This document shows, piece after piece, positions 5,746-8,247 of a DNA stretch of 8,247 bases (position 1 is the stretch's first letter; each line of letters starts with the position of its first letter). The position numbers were made by a program, and so were the translations under genes. The stretch comes from Anaerolineales bacterium UBA6128. Its GTDB lineage: Bacteria > Chloroflexota > Anaerolineae > UBA1429. The notes under the pieces were generated by a model, which had not been told where the DNA came from, ran no database searches, and saw nothing but the letters and a program-made list of their open reading frames with translations. Location of the stretch: positions 914 through 9,160 of the forward strand of contig DIVQ01000209.1 in NCBI GenBank assembly GCA_002423325.1, in the 5' to 3' direction.

Positions 5746-5774
5746 ATCCTAGCAGAAGCGTCGCGCAGGGTCAA
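5746..5774 (-). promoter_or_regulatory. Predicted promoter of the second ArsR-like gene, with small dyad
   Basis: On the minus strand TTGACC (5774-5769), exactly 17 bases, then TAGGAT (5751-5746), about 26 bases before ATG 5720. The -35 lies within a 5-2-5 dyad AGGGTCAACCCT (5767-5778), which could be an autoregulatory site. Confidence 0.6.
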
Positions 5775-5846
5775 CCCTCAGGGACGGGCCCGGCGCACCT
5801 GGCCGGCTGGAGGGGCGCGAGGAGCAGGGGGCGGGTTGCCGTGGGC

Positions 5847-5875
5847 TTGACAGCGTTATTATGGAGTGTTAGCAT
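5847..5875 (+). promoter_or_regulatory. Predicted promoter of the FGGY-kinase/YhhN operon
   Basis: Consensus TTGACA (5847-5852), exactly 17 bases, then TAGCAT (5870-5875). The start of transcription would be near 5882, close to the ribosome binding site at 5882-5886, so the leader would be very short. It diverges from the regulator promoter at 5746-5774. An alternative -10 (TTATTATGG region) would give a longer leader. Confidence 0.6.
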
Positions 5876-5895
5876 GCTTGCGGAGGGCAGGCGCC

Positions 5896-7392
5896 ATGAG
5901 CCTGATGGGCGTCGAGATCGGTTCAACCGGCTGCAAGGCGGCCGTGTACACGCTGGAGGGCGTGCCACGGGCGCAGGCTGCGCGCGCCTACGAGCCCAGG
6001 TCGCGCCGTGACGGCATGCGCGAGATCGACACCCGCGAGGTGTGGGCCGCGATTCGCGACGTGATCGCCCGCGCGGCCGCACAATCCTCAACCGACCCCG
6101 TGCAGGCGTTGAGCGTAGCTTCGCTCTCCGAGGCTGTGACGGCGATCTCGCCGGACGGCCTGCCGCTGAGCCAGTGTCTGCTGGGCTGTGATCGCGCGTC
6201 GCAGCCCTATCTGCAGGCCGTGCGCGACAAGCTGGGCGATCAACGCCTGTTCGACCTGACCGGCCAGGTGGCGGGTCCGGCCTGCGTGTTGAACACCGTG
6301 GGCTACATCCGCGACAAGCAGCCCGAGTTGTATGCCAACGCGTGGCGATTGCTGCCCTGGAGCAGCCTGGCCTGCGCGCTGCTGGGCGGGCGGGTGCTGT
6401 GCGACTATTCGATCGCCAGCCGCAGTCTGCTTTTCGACATGCGCCAGCGACGTTGGGCGCGACCGATTCTTGACGTGCTGGGCGTCAGCGAGACCAAGCT
6501 GCCGGATCTGGCGCCGGGAGGCACGCCGGCGGGGACGCTGTCGCCGGCTCTGGCGCGCGAGTTGGGGCTCTCGCCGCGGGTGCGGCTGATCGTCGGCGGG
6601 CACTCGCCCTGCTGCACGGCGCTGGGCGCGGGCGTGGTGCGCCCGGAGCTGGCCCTCTACGAGTTGGGCTTGTCGTTGCGCATGGCAGTGACCTTTGCGG
6701 CGCTGCCGCTGACCTCGATGCTGCTGGCGCGTGGGCTGAGCCTGGGCTACCACGTGCTGCCCGAGCTATACCTGAGCCTGGTGTACACGGCGTCCGGAGG
6801 CTCGCTGCTCAAATGGTTCCGCGATCAACTGGCTGCGGCCGAAGCGCGCGACGCCCAACGGCGCGGGACAAGCTATTACGACGAGTTGCTGGCCGAGATG
6901 CCCGACGAGCCCACGAGCCTGATCGCACTGCCGCACTGGGCGCCGCCCGGGCCGCCGCTGCTGGACCCCAAGGCGTCGGGCGCCATCCTGGGCCTCCGGC
7001 TGGAGACGACTCGGGGCGAGATGCTCAAGGCGCTGCTGGAGGGGATGAGCTACTATATGGCGCAGGGAATGGCGCATTACCAGGACATGGGCCTGCGCAT
7101 CGAGTGGTTGCGGGCCACGGGCGGTGGCGCGCGCTCGGCGACCTGGCTGCAGCTCAGCGTGGATGTTCTGGGCGTGCCGGCCGAGTTGCCCGAGGTGACC
7201 GATGCCACCACGCTGGGCGCCGCGCTCCTGGCGGGATTGGGGTCGGGCGCCTACGGCAACGCCGCCGAGGCCGTGCGCGCGGCGGTGCGCATCCGGCGAC
7301 GCTTGGAGCCCAACGCGGCGCGCCACGCCAAGTACCGCAGTATGCTGCAGCGCTACGCCGAGTTGGACGCCTGGTGGCGCGAGCACGAGTAG
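5896..7392 (+). CDS. FGGY-family carbohydrate kinase homologue with altered active site
   Basis: A 498-residue protein of the FGGY sugar-kinase family, close in length to xylulokinase and glycerol kinase. Start ATG 5896 has GGAGG at 5882-5886; an upstream GTG at 5866 falls inside the promoter and is rejected. N-terminal domain: phosphate-1 motif GVEIGSTGCKAAVY (5-18) and sugar-site region LGCDRAS (96-102). C-terminal domain: GGHSPCCTALGAGV (234-247), SGGSLLKWFRD (300-310), adenosine motif ATGGGARSATWLQLSVDVLG (407-426) and ATTLGAALLAGLGSG (437-451). Canonical FGGY kinases use DxGT at the first motif and an Asp catalytic base in a GGHD-type second motif. Here they read E7-I-G-S10 and S237. The protein may be a weak kinase, use another base, or be a non-catalytic paralogue. 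The substrate cannot be named. It is followed after 66 bases by the YhhN gene, probably cotranscribed. Confidence 0.87.
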   Translation: MSLMGVEIGSTGCKAAVYTLEGVPRAQAARAYEPRSRRDGMREIDTREVWAAIRDVIARAAAQSSTDPVQALSVASLSEAVTAISPDGLPLSQCLLGCDRASQPYLQAVRDKLGDQRLFDLTGQVAGPACVLNTVGYIRDKQPELYANAWRLLPWSSLACALLGGRVLCDYSIASRSLLFDMRQRRWARPILDVLGVSETKLPDLAPGGTPAGTLSPALARELGLSPRVRLIVGGHSPCCTALGAGVVRPELALYELGLSLRMAVTFAALPLTSMLLARGLSLGYHVLPELYLSLVYTASGGSLLKWFRDQLAAAEARDAQRRGTSYYDELLAEMPDEPTSLIALPHWAPPGPPLLDPKASGAILGLRLETTRGEMLKALLEGMSYYMAQGMAHYQDMGLRIEWLRATGGGARSATWLQLSVDVLGVPAELPEVTDATTLGAALLAGLGSGAYGNAAEAVRAAVRIRRRLEPNAARHAKYRSMLQRYAELDAWWREHE

Positions 7393-7458
7393 GGGAGCCC
7401 GAGGGTACCAGACGCAGAGCGAGCGGCCACAGCGGTGTGGCGCGTACAAGGAGGGTCA

Positions 7459-8088
7459 ATGGAGACCGGCCTGCTGATCGTGATCGCGTTGAGTGCGCTG
7501 CTGGAGATCCGCGCTGAACTGGTGGGCTCGCGCCGCCAGATCTACCTGTTCAAACCGCTGACGACCGCGCTGATCCTCGGGCTGGCCCTGTTGCAGCCCT
7601 GGCACACGCCCACCGAATACGTGTGGGCCATTGTGGCAGGGCTGCTCTTTTCGCTGCTGGGCGATGTGATGTTGATGCTGCCCGGCGACCGTTTCGTGGT
7701 CGGGCTGGCGGCGTTTCTGCTGGCGCACGTGTGCTACATTGTGGCCTTTGCGCTGCGCGCCCCGTGGGGCCTGAACGCTCTGCCGCTGCTGGGCTGCGTG
7801 GCTCTGTTGGCTTTTGCCTACCTGTATGTGGCGCGGCGCGCCGGGCCGATGCGCGGGCCGGTGGCGGTGTATGCCTTGGTGATCATCGCGATGCTGTATG
7901 GCGCATGGGCCTGCTGGTATGCGCTGGGCGGGAAACAGCCGCTGCTGGCGGTCCTCGGCGCATGCCTGTTCGTGGCCTCGGACCTCACTCTGGCGATTAA
8001 CCGCTTTGTGCGCCCCGTTCGCGCGGCGCGGCTGGGGGTGATGGCGACCTACTATGCGGCGCAGTGCCTGATTGCGCTGTCGGCGTAA
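7459..8088 (+). CDS. YhhN/TMEM86-family integral membrane protein (lysoplasmalogenase-like)
   Basis: A 209-residue, very hydrophobic protein with about eight predicted membrane segments (roughly 1-17, 29-46, 55-74, 81-99, 106-125, 135-155, 160-180, 191-208). Start ATG 7459 has AAGGAGG at 7448-7454; an in-frame GTG at 7435 lacks support. YhhN-family marks: FKPLTT (31-36), LLGDVML (66-72), GLAAFLLAH (82-90), ASDLTLAINRF (173-183) and TYYAAQCLI (197-205). The conserved Asp69 and Asp175 in membrane-facing motifs are presumed catalytic in the family. Animal relatives (TMEM86) hydrolyse the vinyl-ether bond of lysoplasmalogens; in aerobic bacteria the true substrate is usually unknown. No separate promoter is evident, so it is likely the second gene of the FGGY operon. 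Confidence 0.9.
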   Translation: METGLLIVIALSALLEIRAELVGSRRQIYLFKPLTTALILGLALLQPWHTPTEYVWAIVAGLLFSLLGDVMLMLPGDRFVVGLAAFLLAHVCYIVAFALRAPWGLNALPLLGCVALLAFAYLYVARRAGPMRGPVAVYALVIIAMLYGAWACWYALGGKQPLLAVLGACLFVASDLTLAINRFVRPVRAARLGVMATYYAAQCLIALSA

Positions 8089-8097
8089 GGAACGCGC

Positions 8098-8247
8098 CTA
8101 AGGTTTGACGGCGCGTGTGGCGACAAACGCTGGCGCGCGATCGCCCAGGGCACCGCGCGGGTAGTGGTCCTCGTACAAGTGTATCAGGCGCAGGCCGGCC
8201 TCGAGCTGGCCGCCGATCTGCGTCTCCAGCGAGTGGCTGAACTCGAT
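8098..8247 (-). CDS. SAM-dependent methyltransferase, C-terminal end (cut by window edge)
   Basis: The frame is open from the right edge to a TAG at 8100-8098, giving the last 49 residues. FSHSLETQIGGQLEAG, then LIHLYEDHYPRG and a final FVATRAVKP match the C-terminal tail of a common class I methyltransferase group, in which the core ends in an EFGHTLEDQIGGQL-like strand and a FIATRAxK end. The SAM-binding motifs would lie outside the window, so the substrate cannot be judged. It is convergent with the YhhN gene; only nine bases separate the two stop codons. Confidence 0.75.
   Translation of the reverse strand: MEFSHSLETQIGGQLEAGLRLIHLYEDHYPRGALGDRAPAFVATRAVKP

Noticed and set aside
6088..6753. 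Minus-strand frame of 221 codons opposite the FGGY gene
   Set aside because: Gln/Arg-rich shadow typical of the reverse complement of GC-rich genes.

Overview
The window is a GC-rich (estimated mid-60s percent GC), densely coding bacterial chromosome segment with strong GGAGG-type ribosome binding sites and sigma70-like promoters. The H31/G83-type AspRS, the paired thymidylate-kinase-like genes, the CYTH-CHAD protein and the style of the methyltransferases suggest Chloroflexota (Chloroflexales or Anaerolineae). That assignment is from memory of family style, not a search, and is tentative. I see no mobile element, tRNA, rRNA, CRISPR array or phage gene. No gap without a gene exceeds 200 bases.

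Layout. (1) 1-598, minus: N-terminal third of aspartyl-tRNA synthetase, cut by the window edge. (2) 758-2211, plus: two overlapping thymidylate-kinase-fold genes (ATGA-type overlap), driven by a promoter divergent from aspS. The second has Arg in place of the Walker A lysine. (3) 2204-3862, minus: a CYTH-CHAD protein (triphosphate tunnel enzyme plus polyphosphate-binding helical domain), convergent with and overlapping the kinase pair by 8 bases. (4) 3966-5261, minus: an arsenic unit made of a promoter, an overlapping perfect inverted-repeat operator, one uninterrupted ArsR-ArsM reading frame with an internal Shine-Dalgarno and ATG at the domain boundary, and a 20-bp perfect hairpin terminator just after the stop. 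(5) 5382-5774, minus: a second small ArsR-family regulator whose metal-site cysteines are partly replaced by histidines, with its own promoter. (6) 5847-8088, plus: an FGGY-type sugar kinase homologue with non-canonical catalytic positions, followed by a YhhN-family membrane protein, probably one operon. (7) 8098-8247, minus: C-terminal end of a SAM-dependent methyltransferase.

How they work together. The clearest functional unit is arsenic: ArsR would repress its own promoter through the operator that covers the -35 box and spacer, and arsenite would release it and allow ArsM synthesis. The neighbouring ArsR paralogue may sense another metal or act on the same region. The kinase pair and CYTH-CHAD protein all point to phosphate or nucleotide chemistry, but they are convergent and a joint role is only a hypothesis. 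The most notable observations are the ArsR-ArsM fusion with internal start, the altered active-site residues in the FGGY protein and second kinase, and the regulatory palindromes around the arsenic promoter.
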